DNA of 36,623 nucleotides from Pseudomonadota bacterium. GTDB taxonomy: Bacteria; Pseudomonadota; Gammaproteobacteria; Steroidobacterales; Woeseiaceae. The stretch covers positions 81,505 to 118,127 of the forward strand of contig JADFHE010000004.1 of NCBI GenBank assembly GCA_022567295.1, in the 5' to 3' direction. The notes under the pieces are model-generated. The model saw nothing but the letters and a program-made list of their open reading frames with translations, had not been told where the DNA came from and made no database searches. Both the position numbers and the translations under genes were made by a program. This document shows, one piece after another, positions 15,472-23,840 of this stretch (position 1 is the first letter of the stretch; each line of letters begins with the position of its first letter).

Positions 15472-16802
15472 AAAATGTAACGACTTAGGTCCTCATCCTG
15501 CGCCAACTCAGCCAGATGATCATTCACGTAGCCGGCATCAATGGTCAGTTTGGTTCCGCTCTTGTCCGAGGCCTCAAATGAGATCGTCTCCAGCAGGCGC
15601 TCCAGGACCGTGTGCAACCGCCGCGCGCCAATATTCTCGGTGTTCTCGTTAACCTGAAAAGCGACTTCGGCGATACGTCGCACACCACTTTCAGAAAATC
15701 GCAACGAAACCTCTTCCGTATTCAAAAGTGCGCTGTACTGTGCCGTCAGCGATGCGTCGGTTTCGGTCAGGATACGAACGAAGTCCTCCGTTGTGAGCGA
15801 TTTCAGTTCAACGCGAATTGGAAAACGACCCTGCAATTCGGGAATCAGGTCCGATGGCTTCGAGACGTGGAAAGCACCCGATGCAATAAAAAGGATGTGA
15901 TCCGTTTTGACCATGCCGTACTTGGTATTGACGGTTGAGCCCTCAACCAGCGGCAGCAGGTCACGTTGCACGCCTTCACGTGAAACGTCAGCACCTTGAG
16001 TTCCGCTACTGCGTATAACTTTATCGAGCTCGTCAAGAAACACGATGCCGTGCTGCTCGACGGCTTCCAGCGCCTGCACCTTGAGTTCTTCATCATCCAG
16101 CATCTTTGCCGCTTCCTCGTCGGTCAGATGACGAAATGCCTCATCAACCTTGAGTTTGCGAGTCCTGCTGCGGCTCGCACCGAGGTTTTGGAACATGCCC
16201 TGCAACTGACTGGTCATTTCTTCCATGCCAGGTGGTGCCATGATCTCCACGCCGATCGGTACGGCCTGAATATCGATCTCGATTTCCTTGTCGTCGAGTT
16301 TTCCCTCGCGCAACATTTTGCGAAATTTCTGACGCGTGTCGCTATTTGCCGGCTCGGCATCCGATGTGAATCCGACTCCAGGCGATGGCGGTGGCAACAG
16401 GGCATCGAGAATGCGTTCTTCGGCGGCATCCTCGGCGCGATGCCGGCTTTTCGCCATGGCCTCCTCCCGAATCATCTTGATCGATACGTCCATGAGGTCG
16501 CGCACGATGCTATCCACTTCGCGGCCAACGTAACCGACCTCGGTGAACTTGGTGGCCTCAACTTTGATGAATGGTGCGTGGGCGAGGCGCGCGAGGCGCC
16601 GCGAAATTTCAGTTTTGCCAACACCGGTTGGCCCGATCATCAATATGTTCTTAGGCGTGATCTCGCTGCGCAGCGGCTCATCCACTTGCACACGTCGCCA
16701 GCGATTGCGCAAAGCGATCGCGACGGCACGCTTGGCCTCGTCCTGGCCAATGATGTGCTTGTCCAGCTCCTGGACGATTTCTCTGGGGGTCATTTGTGAC
16801 AT
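15468..16802 (-). CDS. hslU: ATP-dependent protease ATPase subunit HslU (ClpY)
   Basis: AAA+ unfoldase of the HslVU protease. The 444-residue protein starts [20 protein letters not shown] and has Walker A GPTGVGKT (57-64), the pore motif GYVG in [13 protein letters not shown], Walker [10 protein letters not shown], and the Sensor 2 / arginine region near [17 protein letters not shown]. The intermediate (I) domain is at about 115-225. The C-terminal RYIL tail, which inserts into HslV and activates it, is intact even though the TAG stop lies inside the GTAG of a REP element. hslV lies 60 bases upstream on the same strand, with a second REPIN between the two. Confidence 0.97.
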   Translation of the reverse strand: MSQMTPREIVQELDKHIIGQDEAKRAVAIALRNRWRRVQVDEPLRSEITPKNILMIGPTGVGKTEISRRLARLAHAPFIKVEATKFTEVGYVGREVDSIVRDLMDVSIKMIREEAMAKSRHRAEDAAEERILDALLPPPSPGVGFTSDAEPANSDTRQKFRKMLREGKLDDKEIEIDIQAVPIGVEIMAPPGMEEMTSQLQGMFQNLGASRSRTRKLKVDEAFRHLTDEEAAKMLDDEELKVQALEAVEQHGIVFLDELDKVIRSSGTQGADVSREGVQRDLLPLVEGSTVNTKYGMVKTDHILFIASGAFHVSKPSDLIPELQGRFPIRVELKSLTTEDFVRILTETDASLTAQYSALLNTEEVSLRFSESGVRRIAEVAFQVNENTENIGARRLHTVLERLLETISFEASDKSGTKLTIDAGYVNDHLAELAQDEDLSRYIL

Positions 16803-16817
16803 TTAATGGTTTCCCCT

Positions 16818-16866
16818 GTAGGAGCGCGCCCTGCGCGCGACAGTCGCCCGCAGGGCGGCCTCTTAC
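16818..16866. repeat. REPIN 2: compact REP pair between hslV and hslU
   Basis: A 49-bp inverted pair. The left REP (from 16818) starts GTAGGAGCGCGC, like REPIN 1. The right REP, read from 16866 on the minus strand, is a diverged copy starting GTAAGAGGCC with an imperfect inner stem around the CCT loop. The two touch almost directly. It lies inside the hslVU transcription unit, and the TAA of the diverged copy is the hslV stop codon. As RNA it would fold into a strong intercistronic hairpin that could affect the relative levels of hslV and hslU message. Confidence 0.75.
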
Positions 16867-17393
16867 AGTTCTTCGATAATTATATTCTGATTGGTGTAGA
16901 CGCAGATATCGCCTGCAATCATCAAGGCTTTCCGCACAATATCAGCGGCCTCCAGGTCCGTGTTGCGCAACAGCGCGAGAGCGGCGGCCTGTGCAAACGG
17001 TCCGCCCGAGCCGATGGCCATGAGGTCATTCTCGGGCTCTATAACATCGCCGTTGCCGGAAATAACAAAAGAGGCCTCTGCATCGGCCACACAAAGCAAC
17101 GCCTCGAGGCGCCGCAGGCGACGATCCATTCGCCATTCCTTGGCTAATTCGATCGCAGCGCGTGTCAGGTTACCGTATTGCTCCAGCTTACTCTCGAAGA
17201 GCTCGAATAACGTGAACGCATCGGCCGTACCGCCGGCGAATCCAGCGATAACCCGTCCATCGGCGAGCTGCCGGACTTTTCGGGCATTACCCTTCATGAT
17301 GGTATTGCCTATGCTGACCTGACCATCGCCGGCGATGGCTACCTTGCCATTGCGACGGACTGAGACAATGGTCGTCCCTCGAAATTGCTCCAT
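16863..17393 (-). CDS. hslV: ATP-dependent protease peptidase subunit HslV (ClpQ)
   Basis: Threonine peptidase of the proteasome-like HslVU complex, 176 residues. The N-terminus [18 protein letters not shown] implies removal of a six-residue propeptide to expose the catalytic Thr (Thr7), in contrast to E. coli, where only Met is removed. Other landmarks are [20 protein letters not shown] with a conserved Lys, [17 protein letters not shown], and the C-terminal [15 protein letters not shown]. The ATG at 17393 has an AGGA ten bases upstream; the frame extends to 17426, but the added residues are unlike the family. It is downstream of xerC on the same strand and upstream of hslU across a REPIN. 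Confidence 0.96.
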   Translation of the reverse strand: MEQFRGTTIVSVRRNGKVAIAGDGQVSIGNTIMKGNARKVRQLADGRVIAGFAGGTADAFTLFELFESKLEQYGNLTRAAIELAKEWRMDRRLRRLEALLCVADAEASFVISGNGDVIEPENDLMAIGSGGPFAQAAALALLRNTDLEAADIVRKALMIAGDICVYTNQNIIIEEL

Positions 17394-17431
17394 TTTGGTC
17401 TTCCTGTAGCTGCACCCAAAGGGCATAAACG

Positions 17432-18334
17432 CTATCGCCTAGTTTTTCTTCGCGCCCGGGGGTGAGTTTGGTCGTATATCTGGGCCAGATGCTGGAAATC
17501 AAGGTGCGTATAGACCTGCGTTGTCGATATGTTGGCATGCCCCAACAGCTCCTGAACGCCGCGTAAATCGTGACTCGATTCGAGCAAGTGCGTTGCGAAC
17601 GAATGCCGAAACAGATGGGGGTATACGTTCACGTCGATCCCCTGGCGGCGGGCCCAGTGATTGACTCGTGCTTGTACGGAACGGGTGCTGATTCGGGTGC
17701 CCCGGTTGCTGACAAAAAGTGCCTTTTCATCGTTAGCCGCGAGCTGGTCACGTGTCATGTGCCACAGCCTGAGCGCTGCCAGCGCTTTGCGACCGACCGG
17801 GACGATTCGGTCCTTATTGCCCTTACCTGTCACATGGACCGTCGCGTCGTGCATATCCACATCGCCGCAATTGAGGCCCGTGAGCTCGGACAAGCGCAGC
17901 CCCGATGAGTACAACAGTTCGAGAATGGCGCGATCGCGATCGACGAGAGGACCGTCGCCTGAAATATTGAGAAGATGTGCCATGCGGTCAACATCGAGAT
18001 TGCCCGGCAATCGTTTCTTGCCCTTTGGCGCTGATACATCTGTGATGGGGTTATTGTCAACATGCTTTTCGCGGACCAGATAGCGAAAGAAGGTGCGGCA
18101 GGCGGAAAGGCGACGTTGAATGCTTCTGGCGCTCAGGCCCTTGCGGTAGCAGGAGGCCGAGAACGCACGGAAGTGCTCGCTGTCCATCCCGTCCCAGGTA
18201 TCCACTCCGGAGGTTTCACGGAACGCTCGTAGCGCGACGAGATCGCGGCGGTAATTCGTACAGGTTTGGGGGGACAGTCTGCGCTCGAACTCGAGATGTC
18301 GAATGAATTTGTCGATCCAGCCTGCATTTTCCAC
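17432..18334 (-). CDS. xerC: Tyrosine recombinase XerC
   Basis: Site-specific recombinase that with XerD resolves chromosome dimers at dif. The 300-residue protein has an N-terminal core-binding (SAM-like) domain (about 1-90) and a C-terminal catalytic domain. All catalytic residues are visible: Arg147 (SSGLRLSEL), Lys171 ([11 protein letters not shown]), His240 and Arg243 ([12 protein letters not shown]), His266 (LGHANIS) and the nucleophile Tyr275 (TQVYTHLDF). The start is a GTG at 18334, twelve bases after the DUF484 stop. The order dapF-DUF484-xerC is shared with E. coli and Pseudomonas, which separates it from XerD and integron-type recombinases. Confidence 0.95.
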   Translation of the reverse strand: MENAGWIDKFIRHLEFERRLSPQTCTNYRRDLVALRAFRETSGVDTWDGMDSEHFRAFSASCYRKGLSARSIQRRLSACRTFFRYLVREKHVDNNPITDVSAPKGKKRLPGNLDVDRMAHLLNISGDGPLVDRDRAILELLYSSGLRLSELTGLNCGDVDMHDATVHVTGKGNKDRIVPVGRKALAALRLWHMTRDQLAANDEKALFVSNRGTRISTRSVQARVNHWARRQGIDVNVYPHLFRHSFATHLLESSHDLRGVQELLGHANISTTQVYTHLDFQHLAQIYDQTHPRARRKTRR

Positions 18335-18346
18335 GGTGTTACGGAC

Positions 18347-19051
18347 CTAGTACCGTTTGAGGGCACCTGCGACCAGGTCGCCAAGACGAGTCAGGAAGTC
18401 GATACTCATGCCGGGGTGGAAACGGTCAGCGTCGGCACTACCGATGGCCAGAAAGCCGATCTCGGAATCGTCGGCAAGTGGCACGAGTGCGGCAGACCCA
18501 ACTTCCTCGGCATCTTCTTGGAACAGGAAATCACGTTGCGCATCGCGGATCTGCCCGCAACGCGCGGAGCTGCCGCCAAGGAATGTCTTGAACGGACCAA
18601 GCGCTGCGGAATTTCTGTCAATGACGCGGAGGAATCGACCGGCATCAATATCCGCAAAGGATTCCGGGTCGCCGAAAATGACAAGCACGGCATGATCGGC
18701 GCCAAAACCGCGTCGCATCCCCACTTCAAGGGCAATGATCGTTGACTTCAGGTCAGCGGCGGCCAGCAACTGCAGCGTCAGTTCGTGAATCTTGGCCGCA
18801 AGAAGGTCGTTGGCTCGCGCTACGTCGATCAAATCCCTGAGTTGCTTTTCGAGTTTCAGGTCCTTCTGCCGTAGTATCGACACTTGGCGTTCAACCAGGG
18901 ATACGGCACCACCTGAAGCGTGCGGCAGGTGCAGAGAGTTCAGGAGTGCTGCATGGTCTTCGAAGAAATCGGGATGCGAGGCCAGGTAGTCATGGATCGC
19001 CTGTTCCGATGGTTCCTCGTCAGCGTAATCGACTTCCGGTTGCGTGCTCAT
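18347..19051 (-). CDS. DUF484 family protein (YigA-like)
   Basis: 234-residue cytosolic protein of the DUF484 family, always next to xerC in gammaproteobacteria. The N-terminal helical part has the conserved YLASHPDFFEDHAALLNSLH segment (about 23-42), then HASGGAVSLVERQVSILRQK and a coiled coil to about residue 100. The rest (about 100-230) looks like a GAF-type sensory fold (LVPLADDSEIGFLAIGSADA followed by DRFHPGMSIDFL). Its biochemical role is not known; the E. coli homologue is yigA. It sits in the dapF-DUF484-xerC operon, twelve bases before xerC and about twelve after dapF. Confidence 0.88.
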   Translation of the reverse strand: MSTQPEVDYADEEPSEQAIHDYLASHPDFFEDHAALLNSLHLPHASGGAVSLVERQVSILRQKDLKLEKQLRDLIDVARANDLLAAKIHELTLQLLAAADLKSTIIALEVGMRRGFGADHAVLVIFGDPESFADIDAGRFLRVIDRNSAALGPFKTFLGGSSARCGQIRDAQRDFLFQEDAEEVGSAALVPLADDSEIGFLAIGSADADRFHPGMSIDFLTRLGDLVAGALKRY

Positions 19052-19063
19052 AGTTCGCCCATC

Positions 19064-19894
19064 CTATAGATGCATCATTCCTTCGTTAATCAATTCAGCG
19101 TTGCCTTTGAGCCAGGCAGGTGTGTCGCCGCCGCGCCAGCTTACCACGACTTGACCTCCCGGCAGTCGAACGCTGACGTCCTCATCCAGATGCCCGAGCC
19201 GCTGGCCGGATACGACGGCGGCGCACGCACCGGTACCACAGGCCGTGGTTTCGCCGACACCGCGCTCGTGCACTCGCAGATCGATATTTTTCCGATCAAC
19301 AATCACCATGAATCCAACATTGACCAGCTCCGGGAAACGCTCGTGGTGTTCGATCCGGGGGCCCAGCTCGCTGACTGGCGCTGAGTCGATATGGTCGACT
19401 CTGATAACGCAATGTGGATTGCCCATGGAAACGACGCTGATCTCAATGTTGTCCGTGCCGACACTCAGAACGTAGGACACCGCGGCAGTCGCTGCGTCGA
19501 ACGGGATATGTGACGGTTCGAAATCGGGTGTACCCATGCTGACCGAGACCTGACCGTCCGGATACGTGCGGGCCGATACGGGTCCGGCCGGACTCTGCAG
19601 CGTAAATTCCTGAGCTTCGTTGTTGAAGCCCGCTAGATACCGGGCTACGCAACGAACGCCATTGCCGCATTGTTCAACCTCGGAACCGTCGGAGTTAAAC
19701 ACTCGATAGTTGGCGATGCTCGACGTGTCGCCAGATGAGCTGACCCACATCAGCTGATCAAATCCAGGGCCGGTTTCTTCGTCGCCGAGTTCGCGAATTT
19801 TGTCAGCGCCCGGAGGAGGCAGATCGCCGGCGCGTTGATCGACGACCAGAATCTGGTTTCCAGTGCCGTGCATTTTCAGATAGGGAACTTGCAT
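19064..19894 (-). CDS. dapF: Diaminopimelate epimerase
   Basis: Cofactor-independent epimerase converting LL- to meso-diaminopimelate for lysine and peptidoglycan. The 276-residue protein has both catalytic cysteines in their motifs: EQCGNGVRCVARYL (first Cys) and GVGETTACGTGACAAVV (second Cys). The N-terminal YLKMHGTGNQILVVDQR has Gln where most DapF proteins have Asp-Phe after GN, a variant I believe occurs in some gammaproteobacterial lines. The ATG at 19894 gives the family start; the frame runs on to a TTG at 19915 without conserved residues. It is divergent from the ParA-like gene and is first in the dapF-DUF484-xerC cluster. Confidence 0.95.
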   Translation of the reverse strand: MQVPYLKMHGTGNQILVVDQRAGDLPPPGADKIRELGDEETGPGFDQLMWVSSSGDTSSIANYRVFNSDGSEVEQCGNGVRCVARYLAGFNNEAQEFTLQSPAGPVSARTYPDGQVSVSMGTPDFEPSHIPFDAATAAVSYVLSVGTDNIEISVVSMGNPHCVIRVDHIDSAPVSELGPRIEHHERFPELVNVGFMVIVDRKNIDLRVHERGVGETTACGTGACAAVVSGQRLGHLDEDVSVRLPGGQVVVSWRGGDTPAWLKGNAELINEGMMHL

Positions 19895-19999
19895 GCGTTT
19901 GTTCTTTCGTCGCAATAGTACTCAATGGCCTCTATAATCCGGCCTCTGTAGTTTACATAAACTGCCTGCCAAACTAACAAAAAGCCCTCGGAGGGTGAC

Positions 20000-20638
20000 A
20001 TGCGGCACATCATGGTACTGAACTCGAAAGGAGGTTGCGGCAAGAGCACCCTTGCAACAAACATAGCTTCCTATTTTGCGACTCAAGGCGCGGTTGTCGC
20101 CCTGGCTGATTACGATCCACAGCGGAGCAGCCTCGACTGGCTGGAGCGACGCCCGGAAAACCGCCCGGCTATCGCGGCTGTCGCCGGTTTCGACGGGGGC
20201 CTCAGGCATGTTCCGCGCAATGCGGACATTCTTGTGATTGATGCCCCGGCACGGTCACACGGGGCGGAATTGACGGATCTCGTCAGGCATGCCGAAACGA
20301 TCGTAGTGCCGGTATTACCGTCGACCATAGATATACAGGCAACGGCGACATTTCTTGAAGAGCTTAAGAGCGTCGGCAAAGTTGCGAATAAGCAGGCCAA
20401 GATCGCAGCGGTCGCGAATCGCGTGCGTGATAATACGTTGATCTTCGACGACCTTGATGAATACCTGACCAAAGCTCGCATTCCGTATATTGCGGCGCTG
20501 CGCGAAGCGCAGAATTACGTGCGCGCCTACACGCGTGGCCTGGGAATCTTTGAATTACCGGAGTATCTTGCCTGGCCGGATTGGGATGATTGGGCGCCGC
20601 TTACCGCCTGGCTGCGGAGCGCGCGCAGCCAACCATGA
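20000..20638 (+). CDS. ParA/MinD-family ATPase, solitary
   Basis: 212-residue P-loop ATPase of the ParA family. It has a deviant Walker A NSKGGCGKST (about 8-17) with the signature lysine, the switch region LADYDPQRSSLDWLERR (Walker A' Asp and neighbours), and the VIDAPARSHG strand as Walker B. It lacks any N-terminal DNA-binding extension, so it is the short type used for positioning cellular cargo or small partition systems. The C-terminal part (FELPEYLAWPDWDDWAPLTA) is unusually Trp-rich. No parB or cargo gene adjoins it: dapF is divergent and hemY convergent. There is a strong GGAGG site eight bases before the ATG, and a TATAAT at 19933-19938 upstream. Its partner and cargo are unknown. 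Confidence 0.85.
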   Translation: MRHIMVLNSKGGCGKSTLATNIASYFATQGAVVALADYDPQRSSLDWLERRPENRPAIAAVAGFDGGLRHVPRNADILVIDAPARSHGAELTDLVRHAETIVVPVLPSTIDIQATATFLEELKSVGKVANKQAKIAAVANRVRDNTLIFDDLDEYLTKARIPYIAALREAQNYVRAYTRGLGIFELPEYLAWPDWDDWAPLTAWLRSARSQP

Positions 20639-20641
20639 TTT

Positions 20642-20747
20642 GTAGGAGCGGTCCCTGACCGCGACCTCCAATGGACTTAGATCGGTAGCTCACCTTTTTG
20701 CAGCCTGTCGGCTGCCGCTGCGCGTCGCGGTCAGGGACCGCTCCTAC
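20642..20747. repeat. REPIN 3: inverted pair of REP elements with a changed but still paired stem
   Basis: Two 23-bp REPs, 20642-20664 and 20725-20747, are perfect reverse complements. Each begins GTAGGAGC and ends GA, but the inner hairpin is GCGGTC-CCT-GACCGC instead of the GCGCGC stem of REPINs 1 and 2. The loop and ends are conserved while both stem sides changed together. The pair encloses about 60 bp. It fills the gap between the convergent parA-like and hemY genes and supplies the TAG stop of hemY. Confidence 0.85.
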
Positions 20748-21946
20748 AGTTCATTGGTGACATGAGTTATTGCCGGTAAGTTGTTGCCGGCAACCATGCC
20801 GAGGCCATCCCGGTATGCATCCGCCGCCGCATCCGCTTCGCCCAGTTGATTGAGCAAGGTACCGTATTCCTGGTAGACCTCAGGACTCGGACGCAAGCTG
20901 ATCACCGTTTCCAGATAACTTCGGGCCTTGCCCCACAACTCGTTGCGCAGACAAAGCCTCGCCGCCGTCAACAACAGGTCCGGATCGTCACTGTGTTTTG
21001 CCAGCCAGCTTTCCGCTCGTTTCAACTGCTTGCTGCTGTCTGCACCCTCGACGAGTCCGAACAATCGGACTAGCTGGCCACGCCAGTCAGACCGGAGTAC
21101 CGACACGAGTTCCTTTTCAGCCAATTCGTGCAATCCCGCCCGCATGAGGCCCGTGTAGTAGGCCTCAAGCAGCGAGCTATCGGTCTTGTGCGTTTTTGGT
21201 ACTGCCTTCCAGGCTGCTGCGATGGTGTCTGCATCTGCTGCACGATCAAGTTGCTCGCGGTGAATTCGAATGGCCCAGGTCGCGAGCGTTGCAGGCTTGA
21301 TCTGAGCGTGCTTTTTGATTCGCGGTAAAATTTCGCGCAGGGAAGGCCAGTCTTCCAGGTGAAAATACAGGCGTCCCATCAGGGCGAGTGCGTGCCCATG
21401 GTCTTTTGAGTTTTCGTCCAGGCGCCGAAGGGTAGCGAGGGCTTGTTCATGTTGTCCCCGATCCAGTTGAAATTCGGCTTGAGTCAGCAGAACAGCATTG
21501 GCCGCTTCGGGAACCTCCTGGTAGGCAAGCCGCAGCCACTCGTCGCGCCGCTCGTCACGGCCGCCTTGCAGGTGTGCAGCGCGTGCGGCCTGCAGGTAAT
21601 TGAATAGCGGTGTATCGCTGGTGCTGGCAGCGCGAGCTAACATGCGCTCACCACGGGCGAAATTACCTTCGGCAACTTCGATCATGCCACGCGTCATCTT
21701 CTGGCCGGACCGGGCCGACCGATAACGTCCCGCAGCCTCGCCGATGCGGCGTGGTGCGATGATGATCTTGCGGATCAGCCAAGCGGTGCCGAATAGCGTG
21801 ACGGTCAGGAGACCCAGGACAGGAACGGACATCTCGACAAGATAACCGCGAAAGCTGATCACGACGTAGCCCGGATCCGACACCAAAAAATGCGCTGCGA
21901 ATGCACTCGCGAAAAGCACCAACATTACAATGCCGCCAATTTTCAC
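20744..21946 (-). CDS. hemY: HemY, haem-biosynthesis-associated TPR membrane protein
   Basis: 400-residue protein of the proteobacterial HemY family (not the Bacillus protoporphyrinogen oxidase of the same name). Two N-terminal membrane helices (about 1-24 and 40-60) with the conserved LVSDPGYVVISFRGYLVEMS between them are followed by a long TPR-like helical domain (about 80-395) facing the cytoplasm or periplasm. Its exact role in tetrapyrrole synthesis is unknown. The start GTG at 21946 overlaps the hemX stop (GTGA). The stop is a TAG lying within a REP element. It is the last gene of hemC-hemD-hemX-hemY. Confidence 0.93.
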   Translation of the reverse strand: MKIGGIVMLVLFASAFAAHFLVSDPGYVVISFRGYLVEMSVPVLGLLTVTLFGTAWLIRKIIIAPRRIGEAAGRYRSARSGQKMTRGMIEVAEGNFARGERMLARAASTSDTPLFNYLQAARAAHLQGGRDERRDEWLRLAYQEVPEAANAVLLTQAEFQLDRGQHEQALATLRRLDENSKDHGHALALMGRLYFHLEDWPSLREILPRIKKHAQIKPATLATWAIRIHREQLDRAADADTIAAAWKAVPKTHKTDSSLLEAYYTGLMRAGLHELAEKELVSVLRSDWRGQLVRLFGLVEGADSSKQLKRAESWLAKHSDDPDLLLTAARLCLRNELWGKARSYLETVISLRPSPEVYQEYGTLLNQLGEADAAADAYRDGLGMVAGNNLPAITHVTNEL

Positions 21947-23064
21947 GGGGTCGGCTCACGAAGAGTCTGAACCCGACGCAGCAATCGCAGTGAGCCGGAA
22001 ATATCGGGTACCGGGGTCGTGAAGACATTGTTACGAATTTCACTGATCGTCTGTTGCGCGCTCGAGACCTGCGCACTGTTCGCATCAAAGTACGCCGACA
22101 GCAGCGCACTCGCATCATCGAGTGTTTGTTCGAAAATTACCTGCTCGCCACGTAGCAGCGCCAGCCGCGCCGCCTGCAGCTGCATTGCGATGTTATTTCG
22201 CAATAAGTACTCCGCGTCAGGTGAGATCAGCGCAAGTTTCGCTTGTTCGGGCGGCGTGATCTTGACAAGACCGGACATCGCGTCTTTCACTGCGTCCCAT
22301 GCACGATCGATGCCGCTCTGATCGGGATCGGTTTCGTCGGTCGAATCGCCGTTTTGCGGTGAGGCGCTGGCGATTGGTAGCGACTCGACCACCTTGGCGA
22401 GACTGGCGAGTGTCAATGCAGCACCTTCAAGATCGGGTTTTTCCATGACGTCCAACGCCGCGAGCTCGTCGGAAATCGCGCGCCGCACATCGATCAGTGC
22501 TGGATCGGACAATTGTGTAACGCGTTCATCCGCCATGCCGAGCGCCAACGACGCCAACCGCGGATTGTTCGCAAGTTGCAACTGGACATTGGCGATTTGC
22601 AGATAGTACTCAGCCTCGGCCAGTAAAAAAGTCTCCCGCGCACCAGCCGATATGCCAGCCAGCGTAGCCACCGAATTCTCCATCGTTGACATGCGAGACG
22701 GCAGTGAATTGAGTAGCCGCAATTGTTCTTCAATGTCGCGACGCACGGCGTCGATTGCATCACTGTAATCCGGGTGGGTTATCTGGCCAAGCTCGATTTC
22801 CAGTGCCGCCAGCGCGTCACTGGATTGGTCAACGCGGCGGTTGAGGTTTTCTATACCGGCCAGATTGTCCAGCGCACTCAAGTCACCGGCGTTTCGCCAG
22901 TCCTGGAATACCGTGTAGCCAACCGCCGCGAGTGCTATCGCGGACAGCAGCACGGCCAGCCACGCTTTGCTGTTGCCGCTAGCTGAGGTCTCGATCGGTT
23001 TTCTGTCCTCGACCACGAATTCCGCGTCATCGGCCGTTTCAAGTTCGTTTTGGTCGTCGCTCAT
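21943..23064 (-). CDS. hemX: Uroporphyrinogen-III C-methyltransferase-like protein HemX
   Basis: 373-residue membrane-anchored protein of the HemX family. Despite the usual database name, there is no SAM-binding methyltransferase fold visible. It has an acidic cytoplasmic N-terminus (MSDDQNELETADDAEF), one transmembrane helix at about 32-52 (AWLAVLLSAIALAAVGYTVF), and a long periplasmic helical/coiled domain with the family segment FLLAEAEYYLQIANVQLQLA and NNPRLASLALGMADE. The frame extends upstream to 23235 within hemD; the ATG at 23064, overlapping the hemD stop as ATGA, is the family start. It is probably a structural partner of the haem-synthesis enzymes encoded upstream. Confidence 0.92.
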   Translation of the reverse strand: MSDDQNELETADDAEFVVEDRKPIETSASGNSKAWLAVLLSAIALAAVGYTVFQDWRNAGDLSALDNLAGIENLNRRVDQSSDALAALEIELGQITHPDYSDAIDAVRRDIEEQLRLLNSLPSRMSTMENSVATLAGISAGARETFLLAEAEYYLQIANVQLQLANNPRLASLALGMADERVTQLSDPALIDVRRAISDELAALDVMEKPDLEGAALTLASLAKVVESLPIASASPQNGDSTDETDPDQSGIDRAWDAVKDAMSGLVKITPPEQAKLALISPDAEYLLRNNIAMQLQAARLALLRGEQVIFEQTLDDASALLSAYFDANSAQVSSAQQTISEIRNNVFTTPVPDISGSLRLLRRVQTLREPTP

Positions 23065-23840
23065 GGTGCTAATCCGGGTTGGGTACTGTGAATTGAGATG
23101 ATTGCCTGAACCATATCGGCAGCCTGTGGACCGGATGCCAGTATGGTCTTTGCTGCCGGGTAGCGATCCAGCACTTCTTTTATCACACGAGCCGCCGGCG
23201 TCACCAGCGGCATGGATGAGAGTTGTTGTACACACCAGCCCGGCAGTAACGCGCAGAGATTTTCAAGGGTCTCGACACTCATGATGGTTACGGCATTTAT
23301 CTTGCCGTTGCGCCAGGCCGATTCAACCTCTGCCAGCAATTCCGGACTGCTGTCGGGAATCCTTCGCTCGTACACAGGCAAGTAATCTACACGCGCGCCG
23401 CGCTCGCGAAGTGTTTCCGCCAACAGCTCCCTGCCGTCTCCGCCATGGATAATTTGAATCTGCTTGCCAGCAACATCCTTAAGTACTGGCTCCTCGAGCA
23501 GACTTTCGCTGTCGAAGCCGTCATCGGGTTTGAAATCAACTGTCCGACCTGCTGCCTGAATTGCGGCAGCGGTTGCCGGGCCCGTGGCACCTGTCGTCGC
23601 GCCAGCAGCGTACTGCAGGCCGTATGCGACAGCATTGCGGCTAACATAAATAACGATATCGGCTGCGGGCAGTTCTGCAGCATCATTGGCCACGGCAGTT
23701 TCGTCCCGTGGCACGATTTCAATAACCGGAAAACAAATTGCGTTGCCACCATTGCTCTGGATTGCTTCGATTAGTCCGGACGCCTGCACTCGCGGACGAG
23801 TGACCAGCACACCTACCCCTTGTAGTGGGGCATCAGTCAT
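23061..23840 (-). CDS. hemD: Uroporphyrinogen-III synthase
   Basis: Cyclises hydroxymethylbilane with D-ring inversion to uroporphyrinogen III. The 259-residue protein has the two-domain HemD pattern. It starts MTDAPLQGVGVLVTRPRVQA, has the conserved VIYVSRNAVAYGLQ near residue 75, the interdomain GIGPATAAA-like segment (GATGPATAAAIQAAGRTVDF), then the second domain with INAVTIMSVETLENL and VVTPAARVIKEV-like motifs near the end. HemD sequences are poorly conserved, so position between hemC and hemX is strong support. The ATG at 23840 overlaps the hemC stop by eight bases; longer starts within hemC are rejected. Confidence 0.95.
   Translation of the reverse strand: MTDAPLQGVGVLVTRPRVQASGLIEAIQSNGGNAICFPVIEIVPRDETAVANDAAELPAADIVIYVSRNAVAYGLQYAAGATTGATGPATAAAIQAAGRTVDFKPDDGFDSESLLEEPVLKDVAGKQIQIIHGGDGRELLAETLRERGARVDYLPVYERRIPDSSPELLAEVESAWRNGKINAVTIMSVETLENLCALLPGWCVQQLSSMPLVTPAARVIKEVLDRYPAAKTILASGPQAADMVQAIISIHSTQPGLAP

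Noticed and set aside
15996-16799. 267-codon plus-strand open frame opposite hslU
   Set aside because: It lies fully antisense to a well-supported HslU with all AAA+ motifs; its translation is His/Arg-rich and shows no domain, so it is a shadow of the coding strand.
18347-18695. Frames opposite the DUF484 and xerC genes
   Set aside because: Both minus-strand genes are in conserved synteny with dapF and have clear motifs; the opposite frames have none.
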